Positions 42,367-50,557 of a stretch of DNA of 64,000 nt are shown piece after piece. The stretch lies in the NCBI RefSeq assembly GCF_047121295.1, contig NZ_CP139447.1, positions 4,340,001 to 4,404,000 of the forward strand. The letters run 5' to 3'. Numbering within the stretch: the first letter of the stretch is position 1; each line of letters begins with the position of its first letter. Source of the stretch: Longispora sp047121295 (GTDB lineage Bacteria; Actinomycetota; Actinomycetes; Mycobacteriales; Micromonosporaceae). Below the pieces are notes generated by a model. The model was not told the DNA's origin and made no database searches. It saw nothing but the letters and a program-made list of their open reading frames with translations. Made by a program: the position numbers and the translations under genes.

Positions 42367-43644
42367 ATGACGAGCTACACCATCACCATCACCCCCGACG
42401 ACGGGGACCTGGCGACCACCAGCGTGCGGGTGAACGCGACCGATTCCACGGTGCACATCACCGAGCTGCTGATCCGGGCCGGTGAGGGGAAGGGGCTGTC
42501 CGCCGCCCAGCTGCCGGCGGTCAACCTGGATCTGTTGCTGCGGGCCGTGACGCCGGCCGTCGAGGCCGTGCCGGTCGTCGACACGGTCACGTCGGTGTCC
42601 ATTGCGGAGCCTGCCGCCACTCCCGAGGCCGTTGTCCCGACCGGGGCCGAGGCGTCGTCCGTCGTCGCACCCGAGGTCGCTGTCGTGCCCGGGGCTGCGA
42701 TGCCGGCCGCGCCGGTCGAGTCGGTTTCGGTTGAGTCGGCGACCGTGCCGTCCGGCAGGGCGGTCGGTTCCCGCAAGGCCGCCGGGTCCCGGAAGGCGGT
42801 CGGGTCCCGGAAGGTGGCGACCGGCGCGGAGGCCGGCGACCCGGTGGCGGCCGGCGCGGCAGGTGAGCGCGGGGCGAAGTCCGAGGCCGCTCCGGCGGCC
42901 AAGGGCACGCGGGCCGCGAAGACCGAGGCCGCCCCGGTGGCCAAGGGCACGCGGGCCGCGAAGACCGAGGCCGCCCCGGTGGCCAAGGGCACGCGGGCCG
43001 CGAAGACCGAGGGCGCCCCGGTGGCCAAGGGCACGCGGGCCGCGAAGACCGAGGCCGCCCCAGCGGCTGGGCGCAAGCGGGCGGCCAGGGCCGCGACGTC
43101 GGTAGCGGCGAGCAAGCCCGCCGGGAAGACGGCACAGGTCGAGAGCAAGCCCACCGCGAACGACTCGGGCTCGGGCTCCGGCTCCGGCAAGGCGAAGCGC
43201 GCCCGGAAGGCCGACACGGCTCCCGCCCCGGCCGGTAAGCGCGGGGCGAAGGCGGACCCGACGGCCGCTCCGGTGCGCAAGCGTGCCGCGAAGGCCGTGA
43301 CCGCGGCGGCAGCCACGGACGCTCCGACCGCGAAGCCCGACGCCAAGGCCGCCGCCGAACCCATCAGAGCCGCCAAGCCCGCGCGCGCCTCGAAGTCGGT
43401 GGCGGCGCCCGCCCGGGAGCCGAAGCGGGTGTCCCCGCGCGCCGAGGCCGCCCCGGAGCAGCCGGCACCGGCCGACACCACGGCCAACGGCCGCGCGTAC
43501 CGGCGGATGCCCGACGACCTGAGCGAGGTGTTCGCCCAGGCCGGTACGGTCACCGGGGTCGCCGACCACTACGGCGTCCCCCGGCACACGGCCCAGAACT
43601 GGGTCGGCCGCGCCCGCAAGCAGGGCACGATCGCCGCGAACTGA
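42367..43644 (+). CDS. Histone H1-like Lys/Ala-rich protein with C-terminal HTH
   Basis: 425 residues. A small acidic N-terminal domain of about 60 residues (TITITPDDGDLATTS) is followed by about 290 residues of low complexity rich in Ala, Lys, Arg and Pro, including near-identical 14-residue repeats (KGTRAAKTEAAPVA). The C-terminal 55 residues carry a helix-turn-helix (AGTVTGVADHYGVPRHTAQNWVGRA). H1-like tails bind DNA non-specifically, and the HTH should add sequence or structure preference, so a nucleoid-associated role is likely (inference). ATG 42367 is used because AGGGATGA precedes it at a suitable distance; ATG 42358 is an alternative. Confidence 0.75.
   Translation: MTSYTITITPDDGDLATTSVRVNATDSTVHITELLIRAGEGKGLSAAQLPAVNLDLLLRAVTPAVEAVPVVDTVTSVSIAEPAATPEAVVPTGAEASSVVAPEVAVVPGAAMPAAPVESVSVESATVPSGRAVGSRKAAGSRKAVGSRKVATGAEAGDPVAAGAAGERGAKSEAAPAAKGTRAAKTEAAPVAKGTRAAKTEAAPVAKGTRAAKTEGAPVAKGTRAAKTEAAPAAGRKRAARAATSVAASKPAGKTAQVESKPTANDSGSGSGSGKAKRARKADTAPAPAGKRGAKADPTAAPVRKRAAKAVTAAAATDAPTAKPDAKAAAEPIRAAKPARASKSVAAPAREPKRVSPRAEAAPEQPAPADTTANGRAYRRMPDDLSEVFAQAGTVTGVADHYGVPRHTAQNWVGRARKQGTIAAN
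42898..43065 (+). repeat. Four 42-bp tandem repeats within the H1-like gene
   Basis: Four units at 42898, 42940, 42982 and 43024, nearly identical (one changes GAGGCC to GAGGGC; the last ends CCAGCG), encode the 14-residue AKGTRAAKTEAAPV repeat. The near-identity suggests recent duplication or length variation. Confidence 0.9.
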
Positions 43645-43650
43645 CGCCCT

Positions 43651-43717
43651 GCCCGGCCGCGCGGCCCTCGTGGACGCGAAGCCCGGCCGGGCCGCCGCCA
43701 TGGACGCGCGGCCGGGC
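43651..43717. terminator. Long-range GC inverted repeat between converging genes
   Basis: GCCCGGCCGCGCG (43651-43663) and CGCGCGGCCGGGC (43705-43717) are exactly complementary over 13 bp with a 41-nt loop, between the H1-like gene and the converging FAD monooxygenase. Confidence 0.45.
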
Positions 43718-43813
43718 GGCACGCACCACACCAGGGCCCAGAAGCGGAGCCGGCGCACGCGAGCCACCCCGCGCGGCGGCCGGACGGCCGGCTGCCGCGC
43801 GGCGCGGGTCGGG

Positions 43814-45289
43814 TCACACCGCCGCGAGGTACCCGGCGAGTTCCGCGCCCGATGTCGTGACCGTTCCGATGTAGCCGTCCGGCCGGACGAGGACGTGCGC
43901 CCCGGTGCCGTACGCGGCCCGGATGTGCCCGCCGTCGTCCAGCAGGTCCACGCCGACCCGGTACCGGCGGACCGGGCCGGGGACCTCGTCGAGGGCCGGG
44001 GCGCCGTCCAGGGACAGCAGGGTCAGGTGCGGGCCCCGGTACACGTCGAAGAGGCTCGTCGGGGTGCCGTCCGCCGCCCGGCAGGGCGCGTCGGGCGCGC
44101 GCTCGCCGCCCCGGTCCCCGGCCGCGAGGGGCCCGCCGGCGTAGCCGAGCAGGAGCTGGCTGGTCTCCTCGTCGCGCTTGTATGCCTTGCGCCCGCCCTT
44201 CGCGGCCAGGTCGTGCAGCCGGGTGCTCAGCCCGAGCATGCTCTCGGCGACGGGCAGCCGCTCCCGCTCGTACGTGTCCAGCAACGAGTCGGGGGCGCCC
44301 GCGAGGACCCGGGCGAGCTTCCAGCCGAGGTTGTAGGCGTCCTGCACCCCGGTGTTGAGGCCCTGCCCGCCGGCCGGGGAGTGCACGTGCGCGGAGTCGC
44401 CGGCCAGGAAGACCCGTCCGGCCCGGTAGCGCTCCACCATCCGGATGTTCACCCGGTAGATCGAGGCCCAGGTGACCTCGGTGAGGCGGATGTCGCGGCG
44501 GCCGGAGCGCGCGAGGTACCCCTGAAAGGTCTGTAGCGAGAAGTCCGGGTCCTCGCCCGGGGCGAGCGGGGCGGTGAGCTGGAACAGGTCGGTGCCCGGC
44601 AGCGGGCACATCGCCACCTTGACCTGGAGCTTCAGCGGGTTGATCCACACCTGCCAGCGGTCGCGGTCCAGGCCCTCGGCCCGCACGTCGCCGAGCAGCA
44701 TCCGCTCGCCGTCGCGGGTCTCGCCCGCGAAGCCGATGCCCAGCGCCTTGCGCACGACGCTGCGCCCGCCGTCGGCCCCGACGAGATACCGCGCCCGCAC
44801 CCGTCGCCCGTCCGCGAACGTCGCGGTCACCGACCCGGCGTCCTGGTCGAAGGAGGCCAGCTCGACGCCGGTCTCCACGGCCCCGCCGAGGGCGGTGAGC
44901 CGGTCGTGCAGGATCTGTTCGGTGCGCCACTGCGGCTGCATGATCGTCATCGGGTACGGGACGTCCGCGCTCGGCTCCCGCCTCTTGTGCATGTGCGCCG
45001 TCCACACCGGCACCCGGCCGGCGTTGATCCGGATCGGCGGGTACACCTCCCCGGTGCGCAGGATCTCCCCGATCACGCCGAGGTCGTGGAACACCTCAAG
45101 CGTGCGCGGCTGCAGCCCCTTGCCGCGCGACCCGGCCAGATACGCCGAGGCCGGGTCGCCGGTCCGGCCGTCGACGGCCTTCTCCACGACCCGGACGGCC
45201 ACACCCCGCCGGGCGAGGTCGATCGCGAGGGTGAGGCCGGTGGGGCCGGCGCCCACGATGAGGACGTCCACGTCATGCTGTTCGGTCAT
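43814..45289 (-). CDS. FAD-dependent aromatic monooxygenase (PHBH/PgaE family)
   Basis: A 491-residue flavoprotein hydroxylase: N-terminal GAGPTG dinucleotide-binding loop (about residues 13-18), DG motif GADGGRSVVRKALG (about 155-168) and the FAD-ribityl motif VFLAGDSAHVHSPAGGQGLN (about 280-300), followed by a thioredoxin-like C-terminal domain. Such enzymes hydroxylate phenolic or polyketide rings using NADPH, or inactivate antibiotics such as rifampicin or tetracycline. No polyketide genes adjoin it, so a detoxifying role is possible (inference). ATG 45289. Confidence 0.88.
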   Translation of the reverse strand: MTEQHDVDVLIVGAGPTGLTLAIDLARRGVAVRVVEKAVDGRTGDPASAYLAGSRGKGLQPRTLEVFHDLGVIGEILRTGEVYPPIRINAGRVPVWTAHMHKRREPSADVPYPMTIMQPQWRTEQILHDRLTALGGAVETGVELASFDQDAGSVTATFADGRRVRARYLVGADGGRSVVRKALGIGFAGETRDGERMLLGDVRAEGLDRDRWQVWINPLKLQVKVAMCPLPGTDLFQLTAPLAPGEDPDFSLQTFQGYLARSGRRDIRLTEVTWASIYRVNIRMVERYRAGRVFLAGDSAHVHSPAGGQGLNTGVQDAYNLGWKLARVLAGAPDSLLDTYERERLPVAESMLGLSTRLHDLAAKGGRKAYKRDEETSQLLLGYAGGPLAAGDRGGERAPDAPCRAADGTPTSLFDVYRGPHLTLLSLDGAPALDEVPGPVRRYRVGVDLLDDGGHIRAAYGTGAHVLVRPDGYIGTVTTSGAELAGYLAAV

Positions 45290-45408
45290 GATCGCCGACG
45301 GTAGTGGGCCGGGCTGACAGCCGACTGACATCCGCTGACACCGGCCTTGGAGGTGCGGGCCGTCTGCCGTCCGGGCCGTCCTGGAGGTCCGTGGCCGTCC
45401 AGGACGGA

Positions 45409-45687
45409 TCAGGCGAGGTCGGCCAGCGGCCCCCGGGACGGGCTGAACTCGACGACCTGGGCGGTGGCCACCCCGTCGCGCAGGAACGGCTCCCCGGCGA
45501 GCGCGGCGTCCAGCACGTCCCGGTCGGCGTCGCGCACCACGATCACCCCGCCCTCGCGCGGGACCCGCCGCCCCGACCCGACGAACAGCCCGGCGGAGTA
45601 GTGCCGGTCCAGCCAGTCGTTGTGCTCGGTGAGCCGGGCGTCGATCTCGGTGAGGGGGGCGGTGTAGGTGAGGGTCACGATGAACAT
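45409..45687 (-). CDS. YciI-like (YCII-related) protein
   Basis: A 92-residue protein matching the YCII/DGPF ferredoxin-like fold: FIVTLTYTAPL, the His-Asp pair in HNDWLDRHY, GLFVGSGRR and the C-terminal VVEFSPSRG. Family members occur as small dimeric enzymes or as domains on sigma factors. ATG 45687. Monocistronic. Confidence 0.82.
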   Translation of the reverse strand: MFIVTLTYTAPLTEIDARLTEHNDWLDRHYSAGLFVGSGRRVPREGGVIVVRDADRDVLDAALAGEPFLRDGVATAQVVEFSPSRGPLADLA

Positions 45688-45786
45688 GGGTCCGATCGTA
45701 GGCCGCACGTCGGCGACCCGGGCCTCGTGGCCGCGACCGGCACGGCTCGTGCCGACGGCCCCGGGCAGGTGCCCGGGGCCGTCCGG

Positions 45787-45963
45787 CTATCTGCCGCCCA
45801 CCTTGCGGATCGCGGCCGCGCCGCTGGCCGCTCCGATGCAGGTCAGCACGACGGTGTACACCACCCAGTCCGGTGCCTCCGCGAGCCTGAGCGCGATGAG
45901 CGAGGCGATCGCCAGGATCCCGGAGGTGACCGCGACGGCGAGAAGAACGCGACGACTCATCAT
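45787..45963 (-). CDS. Small membrane protein (58 aa)
   Basis: Two predicted hydrophobic helices (VLLAVAVTSGILAIASLIAL and VVYTVVLTCIGAASGAAAI) make up almost the whole protein. Start at ATG 45963 or 45960; no clear Shine-Dalgarno site. Family unknown. Confidence 0.5.
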   Translation of the reverse strand: MMSRRVLLAVAVTSGILAIASLIALRLAEAPDWVVYTVVLTCIGAASGAAAIRKVGGR

Positions 45964-46324
45964 GACAACCACGGTAGAACGGCATCGACCGGGCAAGGGT
46001 CGGGTGCGAACATTCCAGCTCCCGAGCGCCTCCGCCGCCGTCCAGTTCGCAGAAGAACCATCAGACGGGTACCGGCACCCGCGGGCCGGTGGCCAACTCC
46101 GGCAACCGGCCCGCGGGCGTGGACCTGAGGGAGCTTGATCGGAGACACCCCGTGGTCCGGCGCCCCCGGGTGGGGACGACCCTCGGTCTCAACGAGTGAC
46201 CGCCGGGCCGGGTGCCCCGGATCGGGTCGTGTCGCAGATAGTGAAAAACACCCATCCGGACGGGGCCGGGCGACGAACCGGACCGGGCGAACCGGTCGCC
46301 CGACACGTACCCTGGAGGATTGCG
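45964..46324. other. 361-bp gene-free region with an orphan hairpin
   Basis: No credible gene on either strand. A perfect 13-bp stem with 14-nt loop (46078-46090 with 46105-46117) is the only strong element. The rest is the promoter region of the flanking small genes. Confidence 0.5.
46078..46117. terminator. Orphan perfect 13-bp hairpin
   Basis: CCCGCGGGCCGGT with ACCGGCCCGCGGG. It does not follow any gene I can identify on either strand; it could be a terminator of an unseen small RNA or a remnant. Confidence 0.4.
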
Positions 46325-46531
46325 ATGCGTCTGATGCCCCGCCTGCACGACCGGTCCTCGTGGGCGGCACTGGCCGACACGGCCCGCCGGGTCCTCGACG
46401 ATCATCACCGGCTCGAGGACAGCGGCGCGTGCGCGAGCTGCCTGCACCATTTCGGCCGGACGACCGCGTGGCCGTGCCCGGCAGTGGATCTGGCGCACCT
46501 GACCCTCGCGCACGCGGCCCGCCGGCGGTGA
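46325..46531 (+). CDS. Small Cys/His-rich protein (68 aa)
   Basis: After a helical N-terminus (SSWAALADTARRVLDDHHRL) comes CASCLHHFGRTTAWPC, a C-x2-C-x2-HH-x8-C set that could bind zinc. ATG 46325 has TGGAGGA 6-7 nt upstream. No family is recognised beyond general small actinobacterial Cys-rich proteins. It may be a zinc-ribbon regulator or structural protein (inference). Confidence 0.55.
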   Translation: MRLMPRLHDRSSWAALADTARRVLDDHHRLEDSGACASCLHHFGRTTAWPCPAVDLAHLTLAHAARRR

Positions 46532-46640
46532 CCGCTCCACTGTCGAGCACCACGGATGCATCAGATCGACACCCTTGACTGGCCCTTGCCGGCGAGTGAG
46601 CCCTTGACGTGGCACGGGCGGCGCGCGTACGGTTCCCCCA

Positions 46641-46661
46641 ATTTAGTAAACCTTCCTAAAT
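46641..46661 (+). promoter_or_regulatory. 21-bp palindromic operator before the chitinase gene
   Basis: An imperfect palindrome in which 8 of 10 base pairs match (ATTTAG arms with CTAAAT), in an otherwise GC-rich region and 55 bp before the chitinase start. Similar A/T-rich TTTAGTAAA-type sites precede many actinomycete glycoside hydrolase genes, which suggests carbohydrate-responsive repression. Confidence 0.6.
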
Positions 46662-46715
46662 GAACTTGGACCGCCTCCCCTCAGCGCACCGTCCACCCGG
46701 AAGGATCCACCCCTC

Positions 46716-48215
46716 ATGCAACGCATCCGATCCATCGTCGCCGCCTCAGCGGTGGCCGTCGTGGCGGCGGCCTCGGCGTTCCTGATGGGCACCGTGCCCG
46801 CCCAGGCCGCCGGCACCCCACTGCCGTCGCACGTCTTCACGCCCTACTTCGAGGCGTGGACGGGCGACAGCCTCAGCGCGCTGTCCCAGCAGTCCGGCGC
46901 GAAGTACCTGACCATGGCCTTCGTCCAGACCGCGTCGAAGGGGTCGTGCACCGCCTACTGGAACGGCGACAGCACGATGCCGATCGCCAACTCCACCTTC
47001 GGCGCGGACATCGCCACGGTCCGGGCCTCGGGCGGCGACGTGGTGCCGTCGTTCGGCGGGTACACGGCGGACAACACCGGTACCGAGATCGCCGACAGCT
47101 GCACCGACGTCAACGCCATCGCGGCGGTGTTCCAGAAGGTCGTCACCACCTACAACGTGACCCGGATCGACCTCGACATCGAGGACAACTCGCTGACCAA
47201 CACGGCCGGGATCGACCGGCGGAACAAGGCCATCAAGCTGACCGAGGACTGGGCGGCGGCGCAGGGCCGGACCGTGCAGTTCGTTTACACGCTGCCGACC
47301 ACCACCCACGGGCTGGCCGACAGCGGCCTGGCGGTACTGCGCAGCGCGGTGGCCAACAACGCCCGGATCGACATCGTGAACATGATGACGTTCGACTACT
47401 ACGACAACCAGCCGCACCAGATGGCCAACGACACCAAGACGTCGGCGGCCGGGCTGCACGGCCAGCTCACGCAGCTGTACCCGTCGAAGTCCCCGACCCA
47501 GATCTGGAACATGATCGGCGTCACCGAGATGATCGGCGTCGACGACTTCGGGCCGGCCGAGACCTTCACCACGGCCGACGCGACGACCGTGCTCAACTGG
47601 GCCACCGCCCAGGGCATCGCCGAGGTGTCCTTCTGGGCGCTGCAACGCGACAACGGCGGCTGCCCGGGCGGCACGGCCAACGACAACTGCTCCGGCATCC
47701 CGCAGACGACGTGGCAGTTCAGCCAGACGTTCGCGCCGTTCACCAGCGGGGGCACCACCCCGACGTCCGGGCCGCCGACCTCCGCGCCGCCGACCTCGCA
47801 GCCTCCGACCTCGCAGCCCCCGACGAGCCGGCCGCCGACGTCCGCCCCGCCCACGTCCCGGCCGCCGACGTCCGCGCCGCCGAACCAGTGCACCGCCGCG
47901 GCGTGGAACTCCGCGTCGGTCTACAACGGCGGCGCGCTGGTGTCCTACGCGAACCGGACCTGGAAGGCCGCCTGGTGGACCCAGGGCGAGACCCCGGGCG
48001 TCGCCGCCGTGTGGCAGGACCAGGGCGCCTGCGGACCCCAGACCTCCGCTCCGCCGGGTACCTGCACCGTGGCGGCGTGGGTGTCCACTCGCGCCTACAA
48101 CGGTGGTTCGATCGTGTCCTACAACACGCACAAGTACCGGGCGAAGTGGTGGACGCAGGGCGAGACGCCCGGCACCGCCTCCGTCTGGGAGGACCAGGGG
48201 GTCTGCAACTCCTGA
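46716..48215 (+). CDS. Secreted GH18 chitinase with two C-terminal CBM5/12 domains
   Basis: This 499-residue enzyme has a signal peptide (residues 1-31, ending AQAAG) and a GH18 barrel at about 38-340 with the motif DLDIED and the catalytic Glu156. An S/T/P-rich linker of PPTSAPPTS-type units leads to two CBM5/12 chitin-binding modules (about 385-430 and 445-498, each with TWKAAWWTQGETPG or KYRAKWWTQGETPG). It releases chito-oligosaccharides outside the cell. The palindrome upstream and terminator downstream make it a single regulated unit. Confidence 0.95.
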   Translation: MQRIRSIVAASAVAVVAAASAFLMGTVPAQAAGTPLPSHVFTPYFEAWTGDSLSALSQQSGAKYLTMAFVQTASKGSCTAYWNGDSTMPIANSTFGADIATVRASGGDVVPSFGGYTADNTGTEIADSCTDVNAIAAVFQKVVTTYNVTRIDLDIEDNSLTNTAGIDRRNKAIKLTEDWAAAQGRTVQFVYTLPTTTHGLADSGLAVLRSAVANNARIDIVNMMTFDYYDNQPHQMANDTKTSAAGLHGQLTQLYPSKSPTQIWNMIGVTEMIGVDDFGPAETFTTADATTVLNWATAQGIAEVSFWALQRDNGGCPGGTANDNCSGIPQTTWQFSQTFAPFTSGGTTPTSGPPTSAPPTSQPPTSQPPTSRPPTSAPPTSRPPTSAPPNQCTAAAWNSASVYNGGALVSYANRTWKAAWWTQGETPGVAAVWQDQGACGPQTSAPPGTCTVAAWVSTRAYNGGSIVSYNTHKYRAKWWTQGETPGTASVWEDQGVCNS

Positions 48216-48232
48216 TCGCTGATCCGCGATCG

Positions 48233-48260
48233 CCCGCCGTCGGCTCCGCGCCACGGCGGG
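48233..48260 (+). terminator. Terminator of the chitinase gene
   Basis: An 8-bp stem, CCCGCCGT with ACGGCGGG, and a 12-nt loop, followed by CTTTCC, 17 bp past the stop. Confidence 0.7.
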
Positions 48261-48276
48261 CTTTCCGTGTCCGCCG

Positions 48277-48306
48277 GGAACCGTACGGGCACCCCGTTGC
48301 GATAGT
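48277..48306 (+). promoter_or_regulatory. Possible ECF-type promoter of the sigma operon
   Basis: GGAACC (48277-48282) and GATAGT (48301-48306) with an 18-bp spacer lie 6 bp before GTG 48313. A GGAAC-type -35 is typical of ECF sigma factors, so the operon may be autoregulated and leaderless. Confidence 0.45.
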
Positions 48307-48312
48307 GCGGGT

Positions 48313-48861
48313 GTGAGCATCAGGAAGGACGACCCCCGCGACGACGGGCGACTGCTCGCGGCCGTCGCGGACGACGACGCCGACGCCCTCGGCGTGCTCT
48401 ACGACCGCCACGCCGCCTGGTTACTGCTGCGCCTACGACGGCGCTGCACGGACCAGACACTCATCGACGAGGTGCTGCAGGACACGTTCCTGTCGGTGTG
48501 GCGCGACGCCCGCCGGTTCCGGGGCGGCGAGGTGGGGGCCTGGATCTGGACGATCGCGAGCCGACGGCTGGTGGACGGCCTGCGCGCCTCCCGGTCACGG
48601 TTCCGGCTCCTCGACCGGCTCCTGGGCAGGCCGAATCCGATCGAGGCGTCCGCCGAGGACCAGGTGCTCGTCGGCATCGCCTACGGCGACCTGACCCCGG
48701 CCCTCAACCGGCTGTCCCCCGAGTTGCGCGCCGTCATCCAGGCGACCGTGCTCGACGGGCTGAGCACCGCCGAGGCGGCCGAGCTGCTCGGCATCCCCCG
48801 CAACACGGTCAAGACCCGGGCGATGCGCGCCCGGACCCAACTTCGCCGGAGTCTGACATGA
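48313..48861 (+). CDS. ECF-family RNA polymerase sigma factor
   Basis: A 182-residue protein with region 2 (IDEVLQDTFLSVWRDARRF, core binding and -10 recognition) and region 4 (LSTAEAAELLGIPRNTVKTR) typical of ECF sigma. It opens a five-gene overlapping operon. The downstream anti-sigma factor overlaps its stop by 4 bp, so they should be co-regulated and act as a pair. Confidence 0.92.
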   Translation: MSIRKDDPRDDGRLLAAVADDDADALGVLYDRHAAWLLLRLRRRCTDQTLIDEVLQDTFLSVWRDARRFRGGEVGAWIWTIASRRLVDGLRASRSRFRLLDRLLGRPNPIEASAEDQVLVGIAYGDLTPALNRLSPELRAVIQATVLDGLSTAEAAELLGIPRNTVKTRAMRARTQLRRSLT

Positions 48862-49700
48862 ACAACGCGGATGACTGGCACGTCGACGACGACCTGCTCG
48901 CGGCGTACGCCACGGGCGGCCTCGCGCCGGACCGCGCCTGGTCCGTCGAGGCCCACCTGCCGGGCTGCGCCCGGTGCCGGGCGGTGGCGACCCGGCACGT
49001 CGACCCCGTCCGCCTCGGCCGGCTGCGCGCCGAGCTCGTGGCGGCGGTCGACGTCCGGCACCGGCCGGGCGAGGTGCTGCTGGCCCGGCTCGGGGTTCCC
49101 GAGCACGTCGCCCGGCTGCTCGTCGCCACCCCGGCGCTGCGGCTGTCGTGGCTGACGGCCGTGGTCGGCCTGCTGGCGTCGGCGGTCCTCGCGGCGTACG
49201 TGTGGGACGGCCCGCGCGCCGACCTGCTGTTCCTCGCGGTCGCGCCGGTGCTGCCGGTGCTCGGGGTAGCCGCTGCCTTCGGGCCCGGGGTGGACCCGGC
49301 CTACGAGCTCGCGCTGACCGCGCCGATCAACGGGTTCCGGCTGCTGCTGCTGCGGACCACGGCGGTGCTCGTCAGCACGGTCGCGGTCGCGGCCGTCGCC
49401 GCCTGGGCCCTGCCGGGGCCGGTCCCGAGGGCGCTCGGCTGGCTGCTGCCCGCGCTGGCCCTGACGGTGGGGACCCTGGCGCTGTCCTCGGTCATCCCGC
49501 CCCGGGTCGCCGGCGCCGTGGTCGGCGTCGCCTGGCTCTGGTGGGTCACGACAGTGGCCGCCCCCCTGTTCACCGGCCCGGTCCAGGGTGGATTCGCCCT
49601 GCTCACCGCCCTGGCCGCCCTCGTCGTCTATCTGCGCCGTGCCCGGTTCGACACCGGTTCGACCGCACGCGCCATCCCCGATCCGGAGGCCACCCCATGA
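48858..49700 (+). CDS. Zinc anti-sigma factor with multi-helix membrane domain
   Basis: A 280-residue protein with a zf-HC2 N-terminus. The ZAS motif HLPGCARC (HxxxCxxC) is followed by about six transmembrane helices. Such proteins hold the sigma factor at the membrane until a signal releases it; a many-helix membrane portion is larger than usual for a one-helix ZAS protein. ATG 48858 overlaps the sigma stop (ATGA). Confidence 0.85.
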   Translation: MNNADDWHVDDDLLAAYATGGLAPDRAWSVEAHLPGCARCRAVATRHVDPVRLGRLRAELVAAVDVRHRPGEVLLARLGVPEHVARLLVATPALRLSWLTAVVGLLASAVLAAYVWDGPRADLLFLAVAPVLPVLGVAAAFGPGVDPAYELALTAPINGFRLLLLRTTAVLVSTVAVAAVAAWALPGPVPRALGWLLPALALTVGTLALSSVIPPRVAGAVVGVAWLWWVTTVAAPLFTGPVQGGFALLTALAALVVYLRRARFDTGSTARAIPDPEATP

Positions 49701-50557
49701 CCACCCCGACCGTCGACGTCCGCGGCGTAGACGTCCAGTTCGGCCGGACACACGCACTGCGCGACGTCACCTTCGGGCTCCACCCGGGCGTGACGGGCCT
49801 GCTGGGCCCGAACGGCGCGGGCAAGACGACCCTGCTCCGGCTCCTGGCGACGGCCGCGCCCGTGCCGCACGGCCGGGTCACCCTGCTCGGCCACGACGCG
49901 GCCACCGCCGCAGGCAGGCTCGCGATCCGCCGCCGCCTGGGCTACCTGCCGCAGGAGCCGGGCTTCCACCGGCACTTCACGGCGTTCGAGTTCGTCGACT
50001 ACGTCGCGATCCTCAAGGAGCACACCCAGCGGCGGGACCGGCACGACGAGGTCCGCCGGGTCCTCGACCTGGTCGGCCTCGGCGACGTGCGGCACAAGAG
50101 GATCAAAGCGCTGTCGGGCGGGATGCGCCGCCGGGTGGGCCTCGCCCAGGCCCTGCTGGGCGATCCGGCGTTGCTGTTGCTGGACGAGCCGACCAGCGGC
50201 CTCGACCCCGAGCAGCGGATGCGGTTCCGGGAGTTGCTGTCCGATCTCGGCGAGCGCCGCACCGTCGTGCTGTCCACGCACCAGACCGAGGACGTGGCCG
50301 CCGTGTGCCAGCGGATCGTGGCACTGCACAAGGGCAGTGTCTGCTTCACGGGTACGCCGGAGGAGCTGCGCGGCCGGGCCGAGGGCCACGTGTGGGTCGG
50401 CACGCGGAAGGCGCCGGGCGCGTGGGCGTCCTGGCGGACGGGGGCCGGCGGGCACCGCAGCGTCGGCGCGACGGCCCCGCCCGACGGCACCCCCGCCGAG
50501 CCGACCCTCGAGGACGGCTACCTGCTCCTGCTCGGCGACTCGGATGTGACCCCGTGA
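49697..50557 (+). CDS. ABC transporter ATP-binding protein (ABC-2 type)
   Basis: A 286-residue ATPase: Walker A GPNGAGKTT, Q-loop YLPQE, signature LSGGM, Walker B LLLLDEPTSGLD and switch His in STHQTED. The type is that of drug, lipid or bacteriocin exporters. ATG 49697 overlaps the anti-sigma stop; its own stop overlaps the GTG of the next gene. Confidence 0.94.
   Translation: MTTPTVDVRGVDVQFGRTHALRDVTFGLHPGVTGLLGPNGAGKTTLLRLLATAAPVPHGRVTLLGHDAATAAGRLAIRRRLGYLPQEPGFHRHFTAFEFVDYVAILKEHTQRRDRHDEVRRVLDLVGLGDVRHKRIKALSGGMRRRVGLAQALLGDPALLLLDEPTSGLDPEQRMRFRELLSDLGERRTVVLSTHQTEDVAAVCQRIVALHKGSVCFTGTPEELRGRAEGHVWVGTRKAPGAWASWRTGAGGHRSVGATAPPDGTPAEPTLEDGYLLLLGDSDVTP

Noticed and set aside
42898..43065. 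Direct repeats that might be a CRISPR array
   Set aside because: They are contiguous, in frame, and encode a protein repeat without spacers.
43814..45289. Part of a polyketide biosynthetic cluster
   Set aside because: The FAD hydroxylase has no polyketide synthase or tailoring genes within the window.
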